A stretch of 64,000 bases of DNA, from contig NZ_SSON01000073.1 of assembly GCF_029871245.1 (NCBI RefSeq), positions 213,257 through 277,256 on the forward strand, written 5' to 3'. The stretch comes from Pseudomonas sp. BN102 (GTDB lineage Bacteria; Pseudomonadota; Gammaproteobacteria; Pseudomonadales; Pseudomonadaceae). The translations under genes were made by a program, and so were the position numbers. Below are positions 56,610 to 63,784 of this stretch, piece by piece. The notes under the pieces are model-generated. The model was not told the DNA's origin. It did not search any database and was given only the letters and a program-made list of their open reading frames with translations. How positions within the stretch are numbered: the first letter of the stretch is position 1; each line of letters opens with the position of its first letter.

Positions 56610-57761
56610 ATGAAATCCCTCAAGTTCATATTAGCGATCCTGCTAGCCACACTCACCAGCACGGTTAGGATGGGTTCCCCCATACCAGCAGGTGCCGAGC
56701 TGATTAGCGATAAGATTACCGTAGATATCGCTCGAAAAACCTTCCTCCTGGCATCGCCACCGCAGACGTTCTCCCCAGAGGAACTGGACGAGAGAAGTGT
56801 ACAGGTCAAGAATTGGATGATCAGCATGGGAGGGAACAACTGGTACAAAGGTTATCTGGAACGATATGGCTACCCGACGAGTCCGGAAGAAATGAAAGTT
56901 TCCTCACTGATCGGACTGAAGAGCCAGACTCTGGGAAAGTACTACATCCACTCGCCTCTGATATCCACAGCATCCGTTACAGCCAAGGGCTGTGGTCCGG
57001 ACTTCGCGACCAGCATTACGGAAAAAGCCTTATGCGCGCTCGCGAATCGGGACTCGGCGATTGCATTCAATGACAGTGCAGCGCTGACGAAATTCAGAGA
57101 ATTGGCCGCATGGTTCCTCGCCAACCAGAATGACGGCAAATGGGAGTGGAGCATGGATGTGCCCTCACGAAATCAGAAGGCGCCCTGGATATCAGGTCTT
57201 TCTCAGGCCATGGGGATATCTGTCCTGTTGCGGGAATACCAACTCTCCAACGATCCCGCCTATCTGGAGGCTGCCAGAAAGGCACTTGGCTGGATTCAGA
57301 TGCCTCTCAAGGAAGGCGGCCTTGCGGTGAAAATGAAAAAGGGCACCTGGTATGAAGAGTATCCAGACGCCGCAAACCCAAGCCATATTCTCAATGGGCA
57401 CATGTGGGCACTCTTTGGCATCTGGGACTTCTATCGCGTGACAGGAGACGAGAACGCCAAGAAGATGTTCGACCAGGGAGTAGTGGCATTGACGGCCGAA
57501 CTCGACAAATATGATGTCGGATACTGGTCCGTATATGCGCAAACCAACCGGCTAGACATGGTGACGGGCGCCTATCAGCAGTTCATCATTGAACAGCTTC
57601 GCGTGATTCATGCAATCACCAACATCAAAAAGTTTGAAGATACTGCCAATCGGTGGGCAGCCTCGATGACGAATGATTCAATGTTCATCCACAACGCAGC
57701 AAACGAATTCATCAAGGCTAATCCCGAAATCGTAGGAAAAAAGATTGCGTACAAGAACTGA
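56610..57761 (+). CDS. Exported D-glucuronyl C5-epimerase-family protein
   Basis: A 383-residue protein with an N-terminal hydrophobic signal or anchor (KFILAILLATLTSTV) and a C-terminal D-glucuronyl C5-epimerase domain (PF06662 type). The catalytic-fold landmarks are PWISGLSQAMGISVLLREY, GTWYEEYPDAANPSHILNGH followed by MWALFGIWDFY (about residues 245-273), and YDVGYWSVYA near 300. Enzymes of this fold turn D-glucuronate into L-iduronate in a polymer such as heparosan; alginate epimerases are unrelated. ATG 56610 follows GGAATGA; an in-frame ATG two codons upstream is possible. Alone in a prophage remnant and AT-richer than the chromosome, it looks like horizontally acquired cargo acting on an envelope or extracellular glucuronate polymer. 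The substrate is unknown. Confidence 0.82.
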   Translation: MKSLKFILAILLATLTSTVRMGSPIPAGAELISDKITVDIARKTFLLASPPQTFSPEELDERSVQVKNWMISMGGNNWYKGYLERYGYPTSPEEMKVSSLIGLKSQTLGKYYIHSPLISTASVTAKGCGPDFATSITEKALCALANRDSAIAFNDSAALTKFRELAAWFLANQNDGKWEWSMDVPSRNQKAPWISGLSQAMGISVLLREYQLSNDPAYLEAARKALGWIQMPLKEGGLAVKMKKGTWYEEYPDAANPSHILNGHMWALFGIWDFYRVTGDENAKKMFDQGVVALTAELDKYDVGYWSVYAQTNRLDMVTGAYQQFIIEQLRVIHAITNIKKFEDTANRWAASMTNDSMFIHNAANEFIKANPEIVGKKIAYKN

Positions 57762-57833
57762 GACAACGACCTTAGTTATCGGCCTTGCGGGCGCTCCACC
57801 GGCCTGACCCCGCCTGCGCTACCGAAAGTGGTA

Positions 57834-57864
57834 CAAAAAAGCCCGGCAGATGCCGGGCATTTAT
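57834..57864. terminator. Terminator between the epimerase gene and the lysis remnant
   Basis: GCCCGGC-AGAT-GCCGGGC has A6 before it and ATTTATT after it. On the minus strand the stem is followed by T6, so it is strongest as the terminator of the Rz-side transcript, and weaker for the epimerase gene. Confidence 0.8.
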
Positions 57865-58014
57865 TGTGTCTGCTCGCCTCGCTGGAGCCGCCCATGCCGC
57901 TTGCCTCGATCATTACTACGTCTCGATTGACTGGATGACCAGAGAGTTCCCCGAATTCAAGGAGCTTTGCCAGTCGGTCTTGCTGACCGTCCAATCAGCC
58001 CACCTGGAGCAGGC
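57865..58014. other. Unassigned segment of the island
   Basis: The plus strand holds an open frame (57785-58018) whose last part reads YYVSIDWMTREFPEFKELC and has normal protein composition. It runs through the terminator stem at its start and has no ribosome site. It may be the tail of a deleted phage gene. I do not recognise it. Confidence 0.3.
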
Positions 58015-58275
58015 TTAGTCCCCACCGGACGAGGGGCCCACCCGCAGGGCATAATTCTGGCAGGCCTTCAGGGCGATCAGCCCCTGATCCCCATCACCGG
58101 TGATCCTGACAATTCGTTGAGCATGCGCTGGGTCAAGTTGGGCTCGCGGGGTTCCATCCACCAAGCCTCCGGCGGCGGTGGTGGCTGGCACTCCACAACT
58201 GACGAAGGTGGCGGCGTCTGCGGCATCGAGGATGACTGACAACCGGAGTTCAGTAGTAGCGAGATCATCACGCAC
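58015..58275 (-). pseudogene. C-terminal part of Rz-like i-spanin with nested Rz1-like o-spanin frame
   Basis: Two overlapping minus frames read as phage lysis genes. One (58015-58275) contains RAQLDPAHAQRIVRITGDGD and ends in LIALKACQNY, the C-terminus style of Rz endopeptidase-like i-spanins. The other (58077-58268) has a lipobox-like LLLNSGC followed by a proline-rich stretch (PPPPPEAWW), typical of Rz1 lipoproteins nested out of frame inside Rz. The N-terminal part of Rz and the Rz1 signal sequence are missing, cut at about 58275, so neither should function. Confidence 0.6.
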
Positions 58276-58433
58276 CCCTCATCCCGTAATGTCAAAGACT
58301 CATCAAGATGCAGGCCTCGCTCTGCCGCCCACGCGCTTGCATACTGAGCCTGCCCGTCGGCGCTGTGGCCAGAAGCCTGGCGCGGATCGGAGAAGCGCAA
58401 ATAGCTGTATACTTTGGCGCCATTTTTTGGCAT
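58276..58433 (-). pseudogene. N-terminal fragment of a serine recombinase (phage integrase)
   Basis: 53 codons start MPKNGAKVYSYLRFSDPRQA at ATG 58433, with AGGGG about 8 bases upstream. Tyr11, Arg13, catalytic Ser15 and Gln19 form the YxRxSxxxQ motif of resolvase/invertase and large serine integrase catalytic domains; AQYASAWAAERGL continues the domain. At about 58275 the frame runs without a stop into the Rz1-like remnant, marking an internal deletion. The start lies 65 bases inside the island edge, the normal place for an integrase next to its attachment site. Confidence 0.75.
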
Positions 58434-58504
58434 GCCGCGAGCCCCTGGAAGCGACCGATGACGAACACCGTGCATAGGATAGATTCGCCATCGTCCGGCA
58501 ACCC

Positions 58505-58763
58505 CAAGGCCATCCTGTTCTTCACCGCCTTCCTGCCGCAGTTCGTCACTCCGCAGCAGGCGGTTGGCCCGCAGTTCCTGGCTTTGGGGCTAGCCTTCCT
58601 GGTCCTGGAATGGCTGGCCATCCTGCTCTATGCCCTGGCCGGCCTGCACCTCGGCCGCCTGCTCGCCGGGCCCCGCGCCCGGCGCCTGTTCAACCGTGGT
58701 TGCGCCGCCCTGCTGGGCAGCGCAGGGCTGGGCCTGCTGCTCAGCCGTCGCCCCGCCTTATAA
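58505..58763 (+). pseudogene. LysE/RhtB-family exporter, 3' part
   Basis: This is the 3' 86 codons of the split exporter, reading KAILFFTAFLPQFVTPQQA right after the junction, with three hydrophobic helices and the stop at 58761-58763. A chimeric start at ATG 58458 (weak GGAAG upstream, inside the island arm) could allow translation of this half, but it lacks the N-terminal helices. dapD follows after 25 bases. Confidence 0.9.
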
Positions 58764-58788
58764 ACCCCATTCAGCAAGAGGAATCCCC

Positions 58789-59823
58789 ATGTCCAACGCT
58801 CTCTTCAGCATCGCCTTCGGCGTCGGCACCCAGAACCGCCAGGGCAACTGGCTGGAAGTCTTCTACGCGCAACCGCTGCTCAAGCCTTCCGAGCAACTGG
58901 TCGTCGCCGTCGCTCCGGTCCTCGGCTACAGCGCCGGCAACCAGGCCATCGCCCTGAGCAAGACTCAGGCCGCCGAACTGGCCAGCGCCCTGAAAGACAT
59001 CGACGCCACCCAGGCCGCCCTGCTGACCCGCCTGGCCGAGAGCCAGAAGCCGCTGGTCGCCACCCTGCTGGCCGAAGATGCCGCCCTGACCTCCACCCCC
59101 GAGGCCTATCTCAAGCTGCACCTGCTCTCCCACCGCCTGGTCAAGCCCCACGGCCTGAACCTGACCGGTATCTTCCCGCTGCTGCCCAACGTGGCCTGGA
59201 CCAGCCAGGGCGCCGTCGACCTGGCCGAACTGGCCGAGCGCCAGCTGGAAGCCCGCCTGAAAGGCGAGCTGCTGGAAGTCTTCTCGGTGGACAAGTTCCC
59301 GAAGATGACCGACTACGTCGTGCCGGCCGGCGTGCGCATCGCCGACACCGCCCGCGTGCGCCTGGGCGCCTATGTGGGTGAAGGCACCACCGTGATGCAC
59401 GAAGGCTTCATCAACTTCAACGGCGGCACCGAAGGCCCGGGCATGATCGAAGGCCGCGTCTCCGCAGGCGTCTTCGTCGGCAAGGGTTCGGACCTGGGCG
59501 GCGGCTGCTCCACCATGGGCACCCTGTCCGGCGGCGGCAATATCGTCATCTCCGTGGGCGAAGGCTGCCTGATCGGCGCCAACGCCGGCATCGGCATCCC
59601 GCTGGGCGACCGCAACATCGTCGAAGCCGGCCTCTACATCACCGCCGGCACCAAGGTCGCCCTGCTGGACGAAAAGAACCAGCTGGTGAAAGTGCTCAAG
59701 GCCCGCGACCTGGCTGGCCAGCCCGACCTGCTGTTCCGCCGCAACTCGCAGAACGGCGCCGTCGAGTGCAAGACCAACAAGACCGCGATCGAGCTCAACG
59801 AAGCGCTGCACGCGCATAACTGA
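58789..59823 (+). CDS. dapD: Tetrahydrodipicolinate N-succinyltransferase
   Basis: A 344-residue acyltransferase making N-succinyl-2-amino-6-ketopimelate in lysine and diaminopimelate synthesis. An N-terminal alpha/beta domain leads to a left-handed beta-helix with hexapeptide repeats (VRIADTARVRLGAYVGEG, GRVSAGVFVGKGSDLGGG). It is the long Pseudomonas-type enzyme, distinct from the about 275-residue enterobacterial form. The ATG at 58789 follows AAGAGGA. Confidence 0.94.
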   Translation: MSNALFSIAFGVGTQNRQGNWLEVFYAQPLLKPSEQLVVAVAPVLGYSAGNQAIALSKTQAAELASALKDIDATQAALLTRLAESQKPLVATLLAEDAALTSTPEAYLKLHLLSHRLVKPHGLNLTGIFPLLPNVAWTSQGAVDLAELAERQLEARLKGELLEVFSVDKFPKMTDYVVPAGVRIADTARVRLGAYVGEGTTVMHEGFINFNGGTEGPGMIEGRVSAGVFVGKGSDLGGGCSTMGTLSGGGNIVISVGEGCLIGANAGIGIPLGDRNIVEAGLYITAGTKVALLDEKNQLVKVLKARDLAGQPDLLFRRNSQNGAVECKTNKTAIELNEALHAHN

Positions 59824-59836
59824 TAGGAGCAGCCAC

Positions 59837-59885
59837 AAGCTGCAAGCCTTAAGCTGCAAGAAGAGTCGCTTGAAGCTTGCAGCTT
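59837..59885. repeat. AAGCTGCAAGC inverted repeat
   Basis: AAGCTGCAAGC (59837-59847) and GCTTGCAGCTT (59875-59885) are a perfect 11-bp inverted pair, with a further AAGCTGCAAG between them. It occupies the dapD-csdA gap and belongs to the same repeat family as 50351-50425. Confidence 0.75.
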
Positions 59886-59892
59886 GAGGCCT

Positions 59893-61101
59893 ATGTCTAT
59901 GTTGATGTCCCCCTGGCGCTCCGACTTCCCTGCCCTATCGGCCCTCGCGGCCGAGGGACAGACCTACCTCGACACCGCCGCCACTTCGCAAAAACCCCAG
60001 GCCGTACTGGATGCCCTGCTCGGCTACTACGCCAGCGGCGCAGCCAATGTGCATCGCGCCCAGCACCTGCCTGGCGAGCGCGCCACCCGCGCCTTCGAAG
60101 GCAGCCGCACCCAGGCGGCGCACTGGCTGAATGCCGCCAGCCCCGCGGAAATCCTCTTCACCCGCGGCACCACCGAAGCCATCAACCTGTTGGCCTACGG
60201 CCTGGAACACCTGTTCCAGCCCGGTGACGAGATCGTCATCAGCGCCCTGGAACACCACGCCAACCTGTTGCCTTGGCAGCAGCTGGCCCTGCGCAGGCAA
60301 CTGAAACTGGTGGTACTGCCGCTCGACGATCGCGGCCAGATCGACGTGGAACAGGCGCGGCAACTGATCGGCCCGCGCACCCGACTGCTGGCCGTGAGCC
60401 AGCTGTCCAACGTCCTCGGCCGCTGGCAGCCGCTGACCGAGCTGCTACCTCTGGCCAGGGCCCAGGGCGCGCTGACCGTAGTCGACGGCGCCCAGGGCGC
60501 GGTGCATGGCCGCCATGATGTACAGGCCCTGGGTTGCGACTTCTACGCATTCTCCAGCCACAAGCTCTACGGCCCGGACGGCATCGGCGTGCTCTACGGC
60601 CGCAGCGAGGCCCTGGCGCGCCTGAAACACTGGCAGTTCGGCGGCGAGATGGTCCACACCGCCGCCTACCAGACGGCCGACTTCCACGGCGCGCCGCTCG
60701 GCTTCGAGGCCGGCACCCCGGCCATCGCCTCGGTGATCGGCCTGGGCGCCGCACTGGACTACCTCGCCAGCCTCGAAGCCGCCGCCATCGCCGGCCATGA
60801 AGCGGCCCTCCACGCCAAGCTGCTGGCCGGGCTCACCGCGCGGGACGGCGTACACCTGCTCGGCGAACCCCAGCTGGCCCTGGCCAGTTTCAGCGTCGAT
60901 GGTGTGCACAACGCCGACCTGGCGCACCTGCTTACCGAGCAGGGCATCGCCGTGCGCGCCGGCCATCACTGCGCCATGCCGCTGATGCAGAGCCTCGGCC
61001 TGCAGGGCGCCATCCGCGTCTCCCTTGGCCTCTACAACGACGGCGATGACCTGGAGCGCTTCTTCGGCGCGCTGGACAAGGCCCTGGAGCTGCTGAGATG
61101 A
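59893..61101 (+). CDS. csdA: Cysteine desulfurase CsdA
   Basis: A 402-residue PLP enzyme removing sulfur from cysteine as a persulfide for Fe-S clusters and other sulfur uses. The PLP lysine is in FSSHKLYGPDGIGVLYG, and the persulfide cysteine in VRAGHHCAMPLMQ, the class-II (SufS/CsdA) style. ATG 59893 is used; ATGs 6 and 12 bases later are alternatives. It overlaps sufE by 4 bases. Confidence 0.93.
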   Translation: MSMLMSPWRSDFPALSALAAEGQTYLDTAATSQKPQAVLDALLGYYASGAANVHRAQHLPGERATRAFEGSRTQAAHWLNAASPAEILFTRGTTEAINLLAYGLEHLFQPGDEIVISALEHHANLLPWQQLALRRQLKLVVLPLDDRGQIDVEQARQLIGPRTRLLAVSQLSNVLGRWQPLTELLPLARAQGALTVVDGAQGAVHGRHDVQALGCDFYAFSSHKLYGPDGIGVLYGRSEALARLKHWQFGGEMVHTAAYQTADFHGAPLGFEAGTPAIASVIGLGAALDYLASLEAAAIAGHEAALHAKLLAGLTARDGVHLLGEPQLALASFSVDGVHNADLAHLLTEQGIAVRAGHHCAMPLMQSLGLQGAIRVSLGLYNDGDDLERFFGALDKALELLR

Positions 61102-61505
61102 GCCTCCCGGACAAGGCCCGCGAAGCACTGGACACTTTCACCGCCGCCGGTGGCTGGGAACAGCGGGCACGCCTGCTGATGCAGTGGGGCGAACGGCTGG
61201 AAGCCCTGGATGAGACTGAACGCAGCGACGCCAACCGGGTGCATGGCTGCGAAAGCCAGGTCTGGCTGGTGGGCGAACGCCAAGGCGACTACTGGCACTT
61301 CCGCGCCAATAGCGACGCCCGGCTGATCCGTGGCTTGCTGGCCGTGCTGCTGGCCCGGGTCGACGGCTTGCCGGCCGGGGAGCTGGCAGCGTTGGACCTG
61401 GCGGACTGGTTCAACCAGCTGGGCCTGGCCCGGCAATTGTCGCCATCGCGTAGCAATGGCCTCAACGCCGTCCTCAAGAAAATGCGCGAGATGGCGGGTG
61501 ACTAA
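61098..61505 (+). CDS. csdE: SufE/CsdE-family sulfur acceptor
   Basis: A 135-residue protein that takes the persulfide from the desulfurase. The acceptor cysteine lies in NRVHGCESQVWLVG, and GLLAVLLARVDGLPAGE and LSPSRSNGLNAVLKKM are conserved. Coupling to csdA by a 4-base overlap and the nearby tcdA reproduce the E. coli CSD set (CsdA-CsdE-CsdL). Confidence 0.92.
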   Translation: MSLPDKAREALDTFTAAGGWEQRARLLMQWGERLEALDETERSDANRVHGCESQVWLVGERQGDYWHFRANSDARLIRGLLAVLLARVDGLPAGELAALDLADWFNQLGLARQLSPSRSNGLNAVLKKMREMAGD

Positions 61506-61676
61506 CCCTGTAGGGGCGAATTCATTCGCCAGGCAGGACGCAGTCCTGCCGGTAGGTTGGCGCTGAGGAACGAAGCCCAACAGGGACACCCACCCGACAC
61601 CGTTGGGCTTCGCGTAGCTCAGCCACAACCTACCGGTAGGAGCGAATTCATTCGCGAAAGGACGGCGTAGCCGTCC
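61506..61676. repeat. Cluster of REP-like palindromes between csdE and tcdA
   Basis: Two GCGAATTCATTCGC-type elements (about 61516 and 61642, each followed by a second short hairpin) flank an 84-base imperfect palindrome (61551-61634) that begins GGTAGGTTGG and ends CAACCTACC, with inner arms CGAAGCCCAAC and GTTGGGCTTCG. The gap separates convergent genes and probably serves as their terminator. Confidence 0.75.
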
Positions 61677-62480
61677 CTAGGAAGCGTTCCGCTCCGAAGG
61701 CCGGCGCGCCCCCGCCACCAACTTATCCACAATCCGCGCCGCTGCCACCATGCCGAAGGTGGCGGTGACCATCGTCACAGCGCCGAAGCCGCCGGCGCAG
61801 TCCAGCTTCACCCCTTCGCCGACGAAGCTCTTCTGCTGGCACACCGAGCCGTCCGGCTTGGGGTAGCGCAGTTGCTCGGTGGAGAACACGCAGGGCGCGC
61901 TGTAGGTGCGCCCCGGCGTGCGCGAGAAGTTGTAGTCCCGGCGCAGCGTCGAGCGCACCTTGGCCGCCAGGGGGTCGTTGAAGGTCTTGTTCAGGTCGGC
62001 GACCTGGATCTGCGTCGGGTCCACCTGGCCGCCGGCGCCACCGGTGGTGACGATCTGGATCTTGCGCCGCTTGCACCAGGCGATCAGCGCAGCCTTGGCC
62101 GCCACGCTGTCGATGCAGTCGATCACTGCGTCCATCTCGGGCCTGATGTACTCGGCCATGGTCTCGCGGGTGACGAAGTCGGCCACCGCATGGACCACGC
62201 AGGCCGGGTTGATGGCGCGGATGCGCTCGGCCATCACGTCCACCTTGGCCTTGCCCACGGCCCCCTCCATGGCGTGCACCTGGCGGTTGGTATTGGTGAT
62301 GCAGACGTCGTCCAGGTCGAACAGGGAAATCTCGCCCACTCCGGAGCGCGCCAGGGCCTCGGCCGCCCAGGAACCCACGCCGCCGATGCCGACCACCGCC
62401 ACATGCGCCGCCTGCAGCCGCGCCAGCCCGTCCAGGCCGTAAAGCCGGGCGATGCCGCCGAAACGCTCGTCTGTACTCAT
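61677..62480 (-). CDS. tcdA: tRNA threonylcarbamoyladenosine dehydratase TcdA (CsdL)
   Basis: A 267-residue E1-like enzyme that uses ATP to cyclise t6A37 of tRNA into ct6A. The adenylation motif is VVGIGGVGSWAAEALARSG, with FDLDDVCITNTNRQ after it. A C-terminal membrane-associating segment and cysteines (TYSAPCVFS, VCQQKSF) are present. GGGAG 9 bases before ATG 62480 supports this start. It converges on csdA-csdE, its sulfur-transfer partners in E. coli. Confidence 0.93.
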   Translation of the reverse strand: MSTDERFGGIARLYGLDGLARLQAAHVAVVGIGGVGSWAAEALARSGVGEISLFDLDDVCITNTNRQVHAMEGAVGKAKVDVMAERIRAINPACVVHAVADFVTRETMAEYIRPEMDAVIDCIDSVAAKAALIAWCKRRKIQIVTTGGAGGQVDPTQIQVADLNKTFNDPLAAKVRSTLRRDYNFSRTPGRTYSAPCVFSTEQLRYPKPDGSVCQQKSFVGEGVKLDCAGGFGAVTMVTATFGMVAAARIVDKLVAGARRPSERNAS

Positions 62481-62632
62481 CCCAATCACTCCCATCGCCA
62501 ACTACCGGGCGGGCGCGCATTATAGGAAGCGCCATCCCTGGGCCCAAGTCCATTGCCGCTGAATGGTGGCCCATAGATTCGGGCGCGGTCCGCGGGGGCT
62601 ATAGTCGGCTGATAACGACAAGGGAGCCGGTC

Positions 62633-63784
62633 ATGCGCAACTTCACTTTCTACAACCCCACCCGCATCCATTTCGGTGAAGGCCAGATCTCCAAGCTGGC
62701 ACGGGACATTCCCGCCGGCAGCCGGGTGCTGGTGACCCACGGTGGTGGCAGCATCTTCCAGAACGGCGTCTGGCAGCAGGTGGAGGAAGCGCTGACCGGC
62801 CACCACCTGACCCGCTTCGGCGGCATCGAGGCCAACCCCCAGTTCGACACCCTGGTCAAGGCAGCCCAGCTGGCCAAAGCGGAACAGTGCGATTTCATCC
62901 TCGCCGTGGGCGGCGGTTCGGTGATCGACGGCAGCAAGTTCATCGCCGCGGCTGCCTGCCATGACGGCGACCCGCTGGAACTGCTCAGCGGCAAGCGCAT
63001 TACCGCCGCGCTGCCCCTGGGCTGCGTGCTGACCCTGGCCGCGACCGGTTCCGATAGCAATCCCCACGGTGTGGTCACCCATGTCGCCCGCCAGGAGAAA
63101 CTGCCCTTCTCCAGCGCCCTGCTCTATCCGCGCTTCGCCATCCTCGACCCAAGCACCACCTTCAGCCTGCCGACGCGGCAGATCGGCAATGGCGTGGTGG
63201 ACGCCTTCGTCCACACCATCGAGCAATACCTGACCTACCCGGCCGATGCGCCGCTGCAGGACCGCTACGCCGAAGGCCTGCTGCTGACCCTGATAGAGGA
63301 AGGCCCGAAGGCGCTGGCCGACCCCGAGGACTACGCGGTGCGCGCCAACCTCATGTGGTGCGCCACCCAGGCGCTGAACGGCCTGCTCGGCTGCGGCGTG
63401 CCCCAGGACTGGTCGACCCACATGATCGGCCACGAACTCACCGCCCTCTACCACATCGACCACGCCCAGACCCTGGCCGTGGTGCTGCCGGCACTGCTGG
63501 CCGAACGCCGCCAGGTCAAGCGCGAGAAGCTGCTGCAGTATGCCGCGCGCGTCTGGGGCCTGAAGGAAGGCGACGAGGACCAGCGCATCGACGCCGCCAT
63601 CCAGGCCACCCGTGACTTCTTCAAGCGCATGGGCGTACCGACCCGTCTGTCCGAACATGGCCTGGACGCCGACGTGATTCCCCAGGTGCTGGCCCAGCTG
63701 GAACGCCATGGCATGACCGCGCTGAGCGAGCGCCGCGACCTCGACCTGGAGGTCAGCGAGCGCATCCTGCTGCGCGCCCTCTGA
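62633..63784 (+). CDS. yqhD: NADPH-dependent iron-containing alcohol dehydrogenase (YqhD type)
   Basis: A 383-residue group-III metal-dependent alcohol dehydrogenase that reduces toxic aldehydes, such as those from lipid peroxidation, with NADPH. The start MRNFTFYNPTRIHFGEG, the dinucleotide-binding GGGSVIDGSKFIA and the metal ligands in NGVVDAFVHTIEQY (Asp, His), MIGHELTALY and HIDHAQTLAVV (His, His) fit YqhD. AGGGAG precedes the ATG. Confidence 0.93.
   Translation: MRNFTFYNPTRIHFGEGQISKLARDIPAGSRVLVTHGGGSIFQNGVWQQVEEALTGHHLTRFGGIEANPQFDTLVKAAQLAKAEQCDFILAVGGGSVIDGSKFIAAAACHDGDPLELLSGKRITAALPLGCVLTLAATGSDSNPHGVVTHVARQEKLPFSSALLYPRFAILDPSTTFSLPTRQIGNGVVDAFVHTIEQYLTYPADAPLQDRYAEGLLLTLIEEGPKALADPEDYAVRANLMWCATQALNGLLGCGVPQDWSTHMIGHELTALYHIDHAQTLAVVLPALLAERRQVKREKLLQYAARVWGLKEGDEDQRIDAAIQATRDFFKRMGVPTRLSEHGLDADVIPQVLAQLERHGMTALSERRDLDLEVSERILLRAL

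Larger units (their letters stand above)
56004..58504. mobile_element. Remnant serine-integrase prophage island in lysE
   Basis: The island is bounded by two copies of GCAACCC (56004-56010 and 58498-58504). Its net size is 2494 bp; excision restores lysE exactly. The right end encodes the N-terminus of a serine recombinase transcribed inward from the junction, as in integrated prophages. Next come Rz/Rz1-like lysis-gene ends, a terminator, an intact D-glucuronyl C5-epimerase-family gene on the other strand, and a second terminator near the left end. Base composition is visibly AT-richer than the neighbourhood, especially in the epimerase gene. No capsid, replication or repressor genes remain, so the element looks dead, fixed by an internal deletion. 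Confidence 0.8.

Noticed and set aside
56610-57761. Alginate-type mannuronan C5-epimerase
   Set aside because: AlgG/AlgE enzymes are parallel beta-helix proteins with different motifs; this sequence has the helical-toroid glucuronyl epimerase pattern.
56004-58504. An insertion sequence or composite transposon as the cause of the lysE split
   Set aside because: No transposase and no terminal inverted repeats are seen at the edges; the serine recombinase start and the spanin remnants fit a prophage better.
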